This document shows positions 11,374-19,530 of a DNA stretch of 64,000 nucleotides, piece by piece (position 1 is the stretch's first letter; every line of letters begins with the position of its first letter). A program made the translations under genes and the position numbers. The notes under the pieces were generated by a model that saw only the letters and a program-made list of their open reading frames with translations, was not told the origin of the DNA and ran no database searches. Origin of the DNA: UKL13-2 sp044229235 (GTDB lineage: Bacteria; Pseudomonadota; Gammaproteobacteria; Burkholderiales; Usitatibacteraceae). The stretch is taken from the NCBI GenBank assembly GCA_044229235.1, contig JBGATH010000010.1:37008-101007 (forward strand), in the 5' to 3' direction.

Positions 11374-11440
11374 GAGCATCTCCCTGGGACGTCGATTGAT
11401 TCGGTCAAAGTTGCTATACCAACTGAGGTACTGCGGCGTT

Positions 11441-12064
11441 TCACGGCACTGCGGGTTTGCCTTGCTGTGCGGGCGCCGGGCCCGAACGGATCGATTGCGT
11501 GGCGGGCCGGCAACCGGGTAGCGGTGGCTGGCTGGCGCGCACATATGTAAATTCCACTTCCAACTTGCCTCCAGGCATGCCCGAAGGCGGCCCGGTCATC
11601 GCGCCTGGCATCAGGCCGGCCGCCTGCGCAGACTGCACAATGGGCATTAGCGCATAGGCCTCTTCAAGTGCGGCCAGTTTTGAAAGCTGTGGCGGCGTGA
11701 GAATGGCGCGAGACTCCTGCAACAACTGTTGCTGTCGTGCTTTCGACTTTTCGCACACCACCGTCAGCTCTGCATCCGAGCGGTTACTTTGTGCGGCGTC
11801 AGGTGGCGTGCGCTTTGCATCGAGCGCCTGCCGGGTTTCAAGCTCCTTCGCACGTACCCCGGCCATAGCGAGATACGACTGCCAGGACGCCTGGAGCGTG
11901 TTCAACGTACGCGCCTGTTCAGTGGATAGGTCGAGGTAGTGAAAGGCATCACGCGCTAGCAAACGGTTGGGGATCCCGGTTTCCGGTGTGTTGCTGAAAA
12001 CCACCCCGGGCAGCAGCAGCGCCAATAGCCAGTGCGCTCTGCCACTCCCGCCCAAGTCAGGCAA
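11441..12064 (-). CDS. exported hypothetical protein with LTxxQ-like motifs
   Basis: 207 aa with a hydrophobic N-terminus (HWLLALLLPGVVFS) suggesting export. The helical, charged middle contains LSTEQARTL and LTPPQLSKL. These loosely resemble the LTxxQ motifs of the periplasmic Spy/CpxP group, but no firm family assignment is possible. The C-terminus is proline-rich. There is no good ATG. The TTG at 12062-12064 opens the frame, and a second TTG at 12053-12055 has a better-spaced AGGGG. It lies 67 bases upstream of the Asp-box lipoprotein gene on the same strand and may share its transcript. Confidence 0.6.
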   Translation of the reverse strand: MPDLGGSGRAHWLLALLLPGVVFSNTPETGIPNRLLARDAFHYLDLSTEQARTLNTLQASWQSYLAMAGVRAKELETRQALDAKRTPPDAAQSNRSDAELTVVCEKSKARQQQLLQESRAILTPPQLSKLAALEEAYALMPIVQSAQAAGLMPGAMTGPPSGMPGGKLEVEFTYVRASQPPLPGCRPATQSIRSGPAPAQQGKPAVP

Positions 12065-12087
12065 CCCCTGATTGCCCGCTGCGACTG

Positions 12088-12777
12088 TCAGCGCGTGGCG
12101 CGGTCGTCGCGGCGGCGGCGGATTGCCAGGAATGCCAGCGGGCCGAGCAGCAATAGTGTGGTGGACGGTTCCGGCACGGTTGCCGCGCTCAGTTGATTGA
12201 TGCCGGCGCCGTCACCGAAGCCGTCGAATTCCAGACGGCTGATGTTGGCGGTATCGCTGATGATGCCTGCGAAGACGGCGGATCCGTCACCGTTGCCGTT
12301 GTTGGCACCGCTGACATTGAAGAAGCCAAGCAGGATATTCGAGGCGTCATAGGCGCGGATCGAACCCGAGAATGTGCCGAAGCCCATGCTTTGGATTTGG
12401 GCGCCGGCGGATAGCACGGGATTCAGGAAGTCGATGCGAAACAGGCCGGAGTTCGGGTTGAACGCGTTGATATCGAACAGCGAAATGACCCAATCGGCCG
12501 GGTTGAAGTCGCCGTTGAAGGTCGACGCATTGAACAGGGTGAAGGCGTTGGAGCCGCTGACGCTGACATCGCCCTGTGTAAAGCTCGAACCCAAGTCCGT
12601 CAGGTCAGCCGGTGCCGGGGCGCCCCAGTTCACGGTGTAGCCCGGGCCGATGGCGGCGCGGCTGCTGGTAAGCATGACGCCGGCATACGCGGCCTGTGAT
12701 GTTGCCGCCATCGCCAGCGCTGCGAACGCCAGCGACTGCAAGAGCTTGGTGGACCAGTTACCGAATCTTTTGCTCAT
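12088..12777 (-). CDS. PEP-CTERM sorting-domain protein
   Basis: Exported surface protein of 229 aa. It has an N-terminal signal peptide (SLAFAALAMAATSQAAYAG). At the C-terminus the tripartite PEP-CTERM signal is complete: VPEPSTTLLLLG, a hydrophobic stretch, then RRRRDD. Such tails are recognised by an exosortase (EpsH/XrtA type), so the genome should encode one, although none is in this window. The body is Gly/Asn/Phe-rich without a known enzymatic domain. The start at 12775-12777 follows AGGGAG 8 bases upstream. Upstream in-frame sequence is not signal-like. Confidence 0.88.
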   Translation of the reverse strand: MSKRFGNWSTKLLQSLAFAALAMAATSQAAYAGVMLTSSRAAIGPGYTVNWGAPAPADLTDLGSSFTQGDVSVSGSNAFTLFNASTFNGDFNPADWVISLFDINAFNPNSGLFRIDFLNPVLSAGAQIQSMGFGTFSGSIRAYDASNILLGFFNVSGANNGNGDGSAVFAGIISDTANISRLEFDGFGDGAGINQLSAATVPEPSTTLLLLGPLAFLAIRRRRDDRATR

Positions 12778-13123
12778 TTTCTGTCTCCCTGAATTTCTTG
12801 TCACCCGGCAGTTGCCGGGGCCCGTTCGCTTCGTTCGCGTCTTGATGGAGGGAGATGTGTCGGTGACCGCACCCACAGATGAGTCGTGGTGGCAGTCATC
12901 GGGTGAAACTAAAATCCATCCCCTCGCTTTGCAGCGATGGGAACTGAATGAGCACGAACCGTGCCTGTTTGGAAGTCGCGTTTGAAAACAGGGCAGTAGC
13001 ACTTTTGTGCGGTCGCAGCAATTCTGGAATCGTCAAATTTTGTAAAATTTACCGACAATCAAGAAATTAAGGTTACCCCGCCGGGGCGCGTGAGCCAGGC
13101 TTCCTGGCGGGGAACGGGCGGCT
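12778..13123. other. non-coding interval between dnaE2 and the PEP-CTERM gene
   Basis: 346 bases with no convincing gene. They hold the ribosome site of the PEP-CTERM gene, a small hairpin (CGGCAGTTGCCG near 12805) and an AT-rich patch at 13030-13070. Arms CCCCGCC/GGCGGGG near 13077-13113 may form a weak dnaE2 terminator. Confidence 0.5.
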
Positions 13124-16100
13124 TCAATGAAAGTCCCGCGAACTGAAATCGAGCTCGGACAACATGTCTGTCTGGTCGATGAGCCGCCCGGCGATGAGGT
13201 GCACGACTTCCCCCTGCCGCTCGACGCGCCCGGCCACGCAGAGCATTTTGGAAAACACCAGTTCCTTGCGCTGGCGCTCGGCCACGTGCGACCACACCAC
13301 CACATTCACGTAGCCGGTCTCGTCTTCCAGCGTGACAAAGGTGGTGCCCTTGGCGGTGGCGGGCCGCTGCCGGCAGGTGACGAGGCCGCTGGCGCGGATC
13401 AGCTGGCCGTGGCGCGCGTTGCGCACGTCGTCGGCGGAACTGATGCGGATTTTTTTCAGATCCGGTCGCAACAGCGCCATCGGGTGGCGCCGCAGCGTGA
13501 GGCCGGTGGTGCGAAAGTCGGCGAAGATGTCCTCGACTTCGGTGGGCGGCAGCAGCGTCGCTTCATCCGGGTCGGCGGGCGCCATGAACAGCCTGGTGTC
13601 GCGCTCAAGCCCCAGCGCCTCCCACAGCGCCTCGCGGCGGTTGCCGGTGAGGGTGGCCAGCGCATCGGCGGCGGCGAGCGCGGTGATATCGCTGTCCGAC
13701 AGTTCCGCGCGGCGCTGCAGGTCGGCCACGTCGTCGAAGTGATGCAGGGCGCGCGCCGCGACCACGCGCCGCGCATCGCTTTCCTTGAGTCCCGCGATCA
13801 TGCGCAGGCCCAGCCGTATGCCTGGCTGCACGTCTGGCTTGCCGGGCGGCCCCTCCAGCGTGCAATCCCAGTCGCTTACCGTTACGTCCACCGGCAGCAC
13901 GCTGACGTTGTGCCGCTGCACGTCCTGCACCAGCTGCGAAGGCGAATAAAACCCCAGCGGCTGCGCGTTCAGCAGGCCACAGGTGAAGGCCGCCGGATGG
14001 TGGCACTTCAGCCAGCACGACACGTACACCAGCAGCGCGAAGCTGGCCGCGTGCGACTCGGGAAAACCATACTCGCCGAAGCCCTGCATTTGCCGGTAGA
14101 TGGCCTCGGCAAACGCGGGCAGGTAGCCGCGTTCAAGCATGCCGTTGATGAGCTTTTCGCGAAACGGCTCCAGCCCGCCTTTGCGCTTCCACGCCGCCAT
14201 GGCGCGGCGCAGGCGGTCGGCCTCGCCCGGCGTGAAGCCGGCCGCCACCACCGCGAGCTGCATCACCTGTTCCTGGAAGATGGAAACGCCCAGCGTGCGT
14301 TCCAGCACTTTCTTCACCGCCTCGGAGGGATAGTTCACCGGCTCCTCGCCGTTGCGGCGCTTCAGGTACGGATGCACCATGCCGCCCTGGATGGGGCCGG
14401 GACGGACGATGGCAACTTCGATGACGAGGTCGTAAAAACATTTCGGCTTCAATCGCGGCAGCATGCTCATCTGCGCGCGCGATTCGATCTGGAACACACC
14501 CACCGTGTCGGCCTTCTGGATCATGCGATAGGTGGCCGCATCCTCTGCCGGTACATCCTGCAACGCGATGTCGCGCCCCTGCCAGCGTCCCAGCACATCC
14601 AGCGTCTTGCGGATCGCCGTGAGCATGCCCAGCGCCAGGATGTCCACCTTCAGCAGCCCGAGTTCGTCGAGGTCGTCCTTGTCCCACTGGATGACGGTGC
14701 GGTTTTCCATCGCCGCGTTCTCGACCGGCACCAGGCGCGTGAGCTTGTCGCGGGCGATCACGAAGCCGCCCGAGTGCTGCGACAGGTGCCGCGGAAAACC
14801 GACCAGCGCATGGGTGAGCGTCAGCAGCGTGCGCATGTGGGCGTTGTCCGGGTCGAAGCCGGCCTCACGCAGGCGGTCGGCGGCGATGTTGCGGCCGTCC
14901 CACCAGACGATGGCCTTGGACAAGGCATCGACCTGCGAGAGCGTGAGGCCCAGCGCCTTGCCCACGTCGCGGATGGCGCCCTTGGGCCGGTAGGTGGAGA
15001 CGGCGGCGGTGAGCGCGGTGCGGTCGCGGCCGTACTTGTTGTAGATGTACTGCATCACCTCCTCGCGCCGTTCGTGCTCGAAATCCACGTCGATGTCGGG
15101 TGGCTCGTTGCGTTCCTTCGAGATGAAGCGCTCGAACAGCACCTGCATGCGCGAGGGATCGACCTCGGTGATGCCGAGGCAATAACACACCGCCGAGTTG
15201 GCCGCCGAGCCGCGGCCCTGGCAGAGGATGCGCTGGTCGCGCGCGAACTTCACCACGTCGTGGATGGTGAGGAAGTAGGCCTCGTACTGCAGTTCGGAAA
15301 TGAGCGTGAGTTCTTTTTCCACCAGCGCACGCACATGTGCGGAGATGCCCTGCGGATAGCGGCGGTCGGCGCCTTCGTAAGTGAGCTTGCGCAAATAGCT
15401 CGCTGGCGTTTCACCCTCTGCCACCACTTCCTTCGGGTACTCGTAGCGCAGTTCGTCCAGCGAGAACGTGCAGCGCGCGGCGATGAGCAGGGTCTCGGTG
15501 AGCATCTCGGTCGAGTAGCGCCGCAGCAGCTTCGGGATCGGCTTGAGGTAGTGCTCGGCGTGGGCCAGCAGTTCGGTGCCGAGCTCGGCCACGGGCTTTT
15601 TCAGGCGGACGGCGGTGAGCACATCCTGCATCGGCTTGTCTTCTCGCAGCGCGAACAGTACCGGGTCGCAGGCGGCGACGGGCAATTCAAACTGTTCGGC
15701 CAGGTCCAGCAGCCGCGAGAGCGCGCCTTCCTCGTCGGCGCCGTAGCGATGCGCGGCGCCCAGCCAGCAGCGTTCGGGGAACATGCCGCTGAGGGTGGCG
15801 ATGTTGTCTTCTGCGTGCGGGCGATGCACATGCGGCAGCAGCACGGCGAGGCAGTCGGGCAGATGGGTGAGGTCTGCCGTCATCAGTCGGTATTTGCCCT
15901 TGGCCGTGCGCGAACGCGCCAGCGTGATGAGCTCGCACAGGTCGCCATAGCCGTTGCGGTTTTGCGCGACCAGCAGCAGCCGGTCGATGCCCGGCGCATC
16001 GTGCATGGCAAACTCCGCGCCAACGATGAGCTTGATGCCGCATTCCTTCGCCGCCACATGCGCGCGCACCATGCCCGAGACGGAACATTCGTCGGTGATG

Positions 16101-16216
16101 GCGATGGCGGTGTAGCCGAGCTTGGACGCCTGCGTGACCAGTTCCTCCGCGTGCGAGGCGCCGCGCAGGAAGGAAAAGTTGGTGAGGCAGTGGAGGAGGG
16201 CGGCGGAGATGCGCAT
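13124..16216 (-). CDS. dnaE2: error-prone DNA polymerase DnaE2 (ImuC)
   Basis: Translesion polymerase of the C family, the catalytic subunit of the SOS mutasome with ImuA and ImuB. It is 1030 aa, normal for DnaE2. An N-terminal PHP domain begins MRISAALLHCLTNFSFLRGA. The polymerase core contains PPDIDVDFEHERR with the catalytic aspartates, followed by the helix-hairpin-helix and OB regions. The start at 16214-16216 matches the family N-terminus. It should belong to the LexA-controlled imuA-imuB operon, but a DUF559 gene and repeats now separate imuB from dnaE2 by about 940 bases. A fossil copy of its first 30 or so codons lies just upstream. Confidence 0.96.
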   Translation of the reverse strand: MRISAALLHCLTNFSFLRGASHAEELVTQASKLGYTAIAITDECSVSGMVRAHVAAKECGIKLIVGAEFAMHDAPGIDRLLLVAQNRNGYGDLCELITLARSRTAKGKYRLMTADLTHLPDCLAVLLPHVHRPHAEDNIATLSGMFPERCWLGAAHRYGADEEGALSRLLDLAEQFELPVAACDPVLFALREDKPMQDVLTAVRLKKPVAELGTELLAHAEHYLKPIPKLLRRYSTEMLTETLLIAARCTFSLDELRYEYPKEVVAEGETPASYLRKLTYEGADRRYPQGISAHVRALVEKELTLISELQYEAYFLTIHDVVKFARDQRILCQGRGSAANSAVCYCLGITEVDPSRMQVLFERFISKERNEPPDIDVDFEHERREEVMQYIYNKYGRDRTALTAAVSTYRPKGAIRDVGKALGLTLSQVDALSKAIVWWDGRNIAADRLREAGFDPDNAHMRTLLTLTHALVGFPRHLSQHSGGFVIARDKLTRLVPVENAAMENRTVIQWDKDDLDELGLLKVDILALGMLTAIRKTLDVLGRWQGRDIALQDVPAEDAATYRMIQKADTVGVFQIESRAQMSMLPRLKPKCFYDLVIEVAIVRPGPIQGGMVHPYLKRRNGEEPVNYPSEAVKKVLERTLGVSIFQEQVMQLAVVAAGFTPGEADRLRRAMAAWKRKGGLEPFREKLINGMLERGYLPAFAEAIYRQMQGFGEYGFPESHAASFALLVYVSCWLKCHHPAAFTCGLLNAQPLGFYSPSQLVQDVQRHNVSVLPVDVTVSDWDCTLEGPPGKPDVQPGIRLGLRMIAGLKESDARRVVAARALHHFDDVADLQRRAELSDSDITALAAADALATLTGNRREALWEALGLERDTRLFMAPADPDEATLLPPTEVEDIFADFRTTGLTLRRHPMALLRPDLKKIRISSADDVRNARHGQLIRASGLVTCRQRPATAKGTTFVTLEDETGYVNVVVWSHVAERQRKELVFSKMLCVAGRVERQGEVVHLIAGRLIDQTDMLSELDFSSRDFH

Positions 16217-16244
16217 GATGGTTTGGGTGGCTTGGTTCAGGCCG

Positions 16245-16283
16245 GGAAATCCCCCTCGATCCCCCTTTAGGAAAGGGGGAGGT
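16245..16283 (-). repeat. CCCCCTTT/AAAGGGGG repeat, short form
   Basis: AAATCCCCCTCGATCCCCCT followed by TTAGGAAAGGGGGAGGT, about 30 bases upstream of the dnaE2 start. Its twin, exactly 158 bases away (16403-16440), belongs to the same tandem duplication. Confidence 0.8.
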
Positions 16284-16374
16284 CTGCGTGTGCCAGCAGC
16301 TCCTCTGCGCATGAGGTGCCGCGCAGGAGGCTGAAGTTGGTGAGGCAGTGGAGGAGGGCGGCGGAGGTGCGCAT
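16267..16374 (-). pseudogene. fossil copy of the dnaE2 5' end (35 codons, then a stop in the repeat)
   Basis: Reading from the ATG at 16372-16374 gives MRTSAALLHCLTNFSLLRGT followed by SCAEELLAHADLPLS and then TAA. The working gene begins MRISAALLHCLTNFSFLRGA followed by SHAEELVTQ. The match stops where the short repeat begins, and the repeat supplies the stop codon. Differences include silent ones (for example TCC versus AGC for the same serine), so the copy is diverged rather than recent. It forms a 158-base tandem unit with the adjacent repeat. Confidence 0.8.
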
Positions 16375-16402
16375 GGTGGTTTGGGGCGTACTTTTGGCGC
16401 TG

Positions 16403-16440
16403 TAAATCCCCCTCGATCCCCCTTTAGAAAAGGGGGAAGT
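16403..16440 (-). repeat. CCCCCTTT/AAAGGGGG repeat, short form
   Basis: TAAATCCCCCTCGATCCCCC followed by TTTAGAAAAGGGGGAAGT, 158 bases from its twin at 16245. It faces the copy at 16494-16531 head-to-head across about 55 bases. Confidence 0.8.
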
Positions 16441-16493
16441 CCTGGTGAGACATCACGATTTTCCAATTGAGAGTCGCGCTCTCCAATGAACGT

Positions 16494-16531
16494 CCTCCCC
16501 CTTTTCTAAAGGGGGATCGAGGGGGATTTAC
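16494..16531 (+). repeat. CCCCCTTT/AAAGGGGG repeat, supplies the stop codon of the DUF559 gene
   Basis: CCCCCTTTTCTAAAGGGGGA followed by TCGAGGGGGATTTAC. Read on the minus strand, it encodes the last residues of the DUF559 protein (KSPSIPL) and its TAG stop. Confidence 0.85.
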
Positions 16532-17156
16532 GGTCGTTGATGACTTGATGAATCCGTTCCAACACCGACGATGTCTCTTTCAGCACTTGCAGGTTGTCAA
16601 AACGAATGACATCGATGCCTTGCGTCGTAAGCCATGTGGTACGTCGACCGTCCCGCGCCAACCCATCCGCATCAAAGTGCTGCCCCCCATCCACTTCAAC
16701 AGCCAGCCCGATCGACGGCGCATAAAAATCGAGGATGACTTCACCCACCGGCCGCTGGCGGAAAAACTGCACGCCGTCCATTTGCTTGCGGCGCAGGTGG
16801 AACCAGAGCAATTGCTCGGCATCGGTCATGCGAGCGCGAAGAGCGCGAGCTTTTTGTTTCAGGTCCGGGCGATATTGCAGTCTCTCCTGTTGCAGGCTGA
16901 GAAATCCCCAAAGCCTTGATGCATTGTCGATCACGACGGGCTTGCCCCCTTTAGGAAAGGGGGCGGTATCGTGCATGGCTTGCGAGTTGTTGTTGCCGGA
17001 ATGGGCTTCGGAAAATCCCCCAAGCCTTGTTTCATTGACGATCACGACGGGCTTGTCCCCTGTAGGAAAGGGGGCGGCATCGTGCATGGCGCGAGAGGGA
17101 GTGCAGTGCTTCTGCATTGCCCGGCTGTACACCCACGAAAACCCCATGCCGCTCAT
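16506..17156 (-). CDS. DUF559 (Vsr-like PD-(D/E)XK) endonuclease-domain protein
   Basis: Putative nuclease of about 216 aa. The domain starts near YRPDLKQKARALRARMTDAE and continues LLWFHLRRKQMDGVQFFRQR. The core VGEVILDFYAPSIGLAVEVD carries the D...ExD active-site pattern, and IDVIRFDN follows near the C-terminus. Substrate and role are unknown. DUF559 is related to very-short-patch-repair-type nucleases. Two starts are possible. The ATG at 17154-17156 overlaps the imuB stop (ATGA) and has AGGGG 8 bases upstream. The ATG at 16974-16976 lies inside the repeat and gives 156 aa. The N-terminal extension is encoded by two in-frame 111-base copies of the repeat, and the stop by another. It sits inside the imuAB-dnaE2 operon. 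Confidence 0.8.
   Translation of the reverse strand: MSGMGFSWVYSRAMQKHCTPSRAMHDAAPFPTGDKPVVIVNETRLGGFSEAHSGNNNSQAMHDTAPFPKGGKPVVIDNASRLWGFLSLQQERLQYRPDLKQKARALRARMTDAEQLLWFHLRRKQMDGVQFFRQRPVGEVILDFYAPSIGLAVEVDGGQHFDADGLARDGRRTTWLTTQGIDVIRFDNLQVLKETSSVLERIHQVINDRKSPSIPL
16901..17090 (-). repeat. two tandem 111-bp long-form repeat copies inside the DUF559 frame
   Basis: Units begin AAATCCCCAAAGCC near 16902 and AAATCCCCCAAGCC near 17013. Each ends in CCCCTTTAGGAAAGGGGG or CCCCTGTAGGAAAGGGGG and then CATCGTGCATGGC or TATCGTGCATGGC. The 111-base period is a multiple of three, so the DUF559 frame stays open through both units and acquires MHDTAPFPKGGKPVVI-type peptides. Confidence 0.75.
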
Positions 17157-18613
17157 GCGAAATACCCCTGCAGGTACCAGCGTTTCTCCTGCCGGTAATC
17201 GCAGAAGATCCAGCACACTTCCTGCGCCGGATTGCGGGCGACGAAGTAGTCGCGGGCGACGAGGTGGCCGTCCCACCAGCCGGCTTCGATGCGCTCGGGG
17301 CCGGCCAGCAGTTCGAGGTTGCCGTGATGTTGTGGCGAGCCGCTCATGGTGACCAGCGGTTTGGGTTCGGTGAGCAGCAGCAGCGGGCGCGGTTTTTCGT
17401 TGCTGTAGCCGGTGGTGTCGCTGCGTTTGGCTGCGCCTTCCTGCCACGCCCGCTCCGGGCGATGGTCTTCACGCACCGCCACGCCGAATACGCTTTTCGG
17501 GCCCAGCCGCGAGGTGATGCGCGCCAGCAGCGTCTGCCACTGTTCGTTGCGCTTGTCCGGCGTGGGCAGCCAGCTTTCGTTTTGCGCTTCGTAGGCCGCC
17601 AGCTTGTCGGCCGCGAGCGTGAGCGCGGTGACGGCCTCGGGCAATGGCGCGGCGGTGAGGCGTTCGCGGATCAGGCGCATCCAGTCGTCGGCGCTGCGGA
17701 TCGGCTGGCGCGCGGCGAAACGGTGCGGCGTGGATTGGCTGCGACTGTGGTGCAGGATGAGTTCGATCTCGGCCACGGCCGCGCTGCGCGCGCGCAGGAA
17801 GCCCTGCAGCGCATTGACCAGCATGCAGATGGGAATGGTCAGGCGCTCGGCGTCGATGATCTCGAACAGCAGATCCATGTGGCTGCGAAATGTTTCCGGC
17901 GGCTGCAGCGGCTGACGCGGATCGGGCACGCGGCCCAGCGCACGGTCGAGGTCCGCCAGCAGCGCATCGCCAAAGCGGCGCTTCAGCCCCGCGCGCGGTT
18001 GGGCGAGCAGGTCGCGCACGCGCGTGAGGCCCAGCGTGGCCAGCGGCTGTACCACTTCGTGCGGCCAGCCGAACAGGGCCAGCGGAATATCGCGCAGGCG
18101 TTCCTCCAGATGCGCCGATTCGCGGCACATGCGCACCCCGGCCATGTAGTGCGAGGCCTGCGCCAGCAGATAGGCGCCCAGCGGTGTCGGGGCGATACCG
18201 ATGACGGCATGAAAGCCCAGGCTGGTGATGCCGGTGCGGATGCGGTTGGCGATGGCGGCGATGCCGCCGAAGAGGCGCAGCGTGGTCGAGACTTCCAGCG
18301 AGGCGCCCGCGGGCTCGCGGCAGGTCATGGGTGTGAACTGGGTGAGCCACAGCGCAATCTGGGTGAGGGCAGCTTCTTCCTTGGCGGTATCGCGCGGCAC
18401 CACGATCACCTCGGCCGTGCGTGCCTGCGCCGCCACCACCGGCATCATCGGCGTGATGCCGGCTTCGCGGGCGCGGGCGTTGGCCGCGTGCACATGCGGG
18501 CGGTTGGCCACGCCGTCGCTCAGCACCAGCGGCAGGTCGGTGAGGTGCGAAAGCGCGCCCCGGCAGTGGGATTGCAGGGACAGTTCGGGCAGGAAGATGG
18601 CAATCCACAACAT
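17153..18613 (-). CDS. imuB: ImuB, Y-family polymerase-like mutasome subunit
   Basis: Non-catalytic Y-family homologue that links ImuA and DnaE2 to the sliding clamp during SOS mutagenesis. The protein is 486 aa. It begins MLWIAIFLPELSLQSH, where active Y-family enzymes have a metal-binding DxD-type motif. The usual SLDE motif is replaced by ASLEVSTTLRLFGG, consistent with the inactive catalytic site known for ImuB. The helix-hairpin-helix and little-finger regions follow. The start at 18611-18613 is 9 bases after the imuA stop. The stop overlaps the candidate DUF559 start. Confidence 0.93.
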   Translation of the reverse strand: MLWIAIFLPELSLQSHCRGALSHLTDLPLVLSDGVANRPHVHAANARAREAGITPMMPVVAAQARTAEVIVVPRDTAKEEAALTQIALWLTQFTPMTCREPAGASLEVSTTLRLFGGIAAIANRIRTGITSLGFHAVIGIAPTPLGAYLLAQASHYMAGVRMCRESAHLEERLRDIPLALFGWPHEVVQPLATLGLTRVRDLLAQPRAGLKRRFGDALLADLDRALGRVPDPRQPLQPPETFRSHMDLLFEIIDAERLTIPICMLVNALQGFLRARSAAVAEIELILHHSRSQSTPHRFAARQPIRSADDWMRLIRERLTAAPLPEAVTALTLAADKLAAYEAQNESWLPTPDKRNEQWQTLLARITSRLGPKSVFGVAVREDHRPERAWQEGAAKRSDTTGYSNEKPRPLLLLTEPKPLVTMSGSPQHHGNLELLAGPERIEAGWWDGHLVARDYFVARNPAQEVCWIFCDYRQEKRWYLQGYFA

Positions 18614-18622
18614 GTCGGGTGC

Positions 18623-19528
18623 CTAGCGATCACTGTGGAGGGGTCGGTCGCGCACCAGCGGCGCGGCCGGCGCCTTGCTGGCCAGCAGGCTTTGCAGCCA
18701 CTGCGCGGACTGGCGCGCGCCTTGCGCGAGCCGTGTGGTGCGTGTCTCGCGTGCCGGGCGCGACAGGCAGGCCAGCGCGCGCGGCGTGAGCGTGAGCGAT
18801 TTTCCCGGCGGCAGGCCGCGGCGTTTAAGAAGATCGAGCTGCAATGCGCCGTGCGCCTCGGGCCGCAGCGCGATGCGCAGGCCCGCGGGCGAGGGCGAGC
18901 TGGCGGCAATGGCCGGGCGGATCACCCAGGCCATGGCCTCGCCGGCGATGGCGGCTTGCAGCAGGCGGCGCAGCGACAGCGGGCTGCAGTAAGCACCGCC
19001 CAGCCACAGCAGCACCGCGCGACAGGCCTTGCTCTTCAATCCCTGCTCGGCGGCCCACAGCGCGGCATCGGTGGATTTGGGCCGCACGATGGCGAGATGC
19101 TCCAGCGCGATCCCCGCCTGCGCGAGGCCCGGCGCATAGGGAATCCACGGCTGGCTGGCGGGTAATACCCACAGCAGGTGTGGGGCCTCGCCAGCCTGCG
19201 GCATGCCGGTGCCGGCGCGCAAGGCCTTCAGCAGCAGCGAGACTTCGCCGATGCCGACGTGATCGCAAAGGATTTCAGTCAGCCCCGGCTTGGGCCATCC
19301 CCCGCCGGCCAGTTCGGCATCCAGCGCCGGCCAGCCGCTGCCCACCCTATGATCCGCCGCTCCCGAGCCATGACCACCTTGGCCGCCATGTCCCCCATGT
19401 CCCATATCGCCAATGCGAAACACCCGCGGGTGGTCGATGACCGGGGGAACGTGGGCCGGGCGCGATGCGGCGGCATCCTGAGCGGCAGGAGTGGTCGGAT
19501 CGGCTATGAATGGGGGCGCGACTTGCAT
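18623..19528 (-). CDS. imuA: ImuA, RecA/SulA-like SOS mutagenesis protein
   Basis: First gene of the LexA-controlled mutasome operon, required with ImuB and DnaE2 for damage-induced mutagenesis. It is a RecA-like protein of up to 301 aa. The conserved part begins at GSGWPALDAELAGGGWPKPG and runs through LTEILCDHVGIGEVSLLLKA. The first ~65 residues are unusual and include a His/Gly-rich run (GHGGHGGQGGHGSG). The ATG at 19526-19528 lies only two bases from the LexA box, so either the message is almost leaderless or translation begins at a later GTG before the conserved region. Confidence 0.9.
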   Translation of the reverse strand: MQVAPPFIADPTTPAAQDAAASRPAHVPPVIDHPRVFRIGDMGHGGHGGQGGHGSGAADHRVGSGWPALDAELAGGGWPKPGLTEILCDHVGIGEVSLLLKALRAGTGMPQAGEAPHLLWVLPASQPWIPYAPGLAQAGIALEHLAIVRPKSTDAALWAAEQGLKSKACRAVLLWLGGAYCSPLSLRRLLQAAIAGEAMAWVIRPAIAASSPSPAGLRIALRPEAHGALQLDLLKRRGLPPGKSLTLTPRALACLSRPARETRTTRLAQGARQSAQWLQSLLASKAPAAPLVRDRPLHSDR

Positions 19529-19530
19529 AA

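Noticed and set aside
13127..16270. 1047-codon open frame antisense to dnaE2, and similar long frames opposite katG, ubiB, the TonB receptor and the Ehr genes
   Set aside because: In GC-rich DNA the reverse strand of a real gene lacks stops. These translations are His/Arg/Gly/Val-rich with no domain, while the opposite strand holds clear conserved enzymes.
17153..18613. Annotating ImuB as an active DNA polymerase
   Set aside because: The metal-binding and SLDE-type catalytic motifs of Y-family polymerases are not present, as is known for ImuB.
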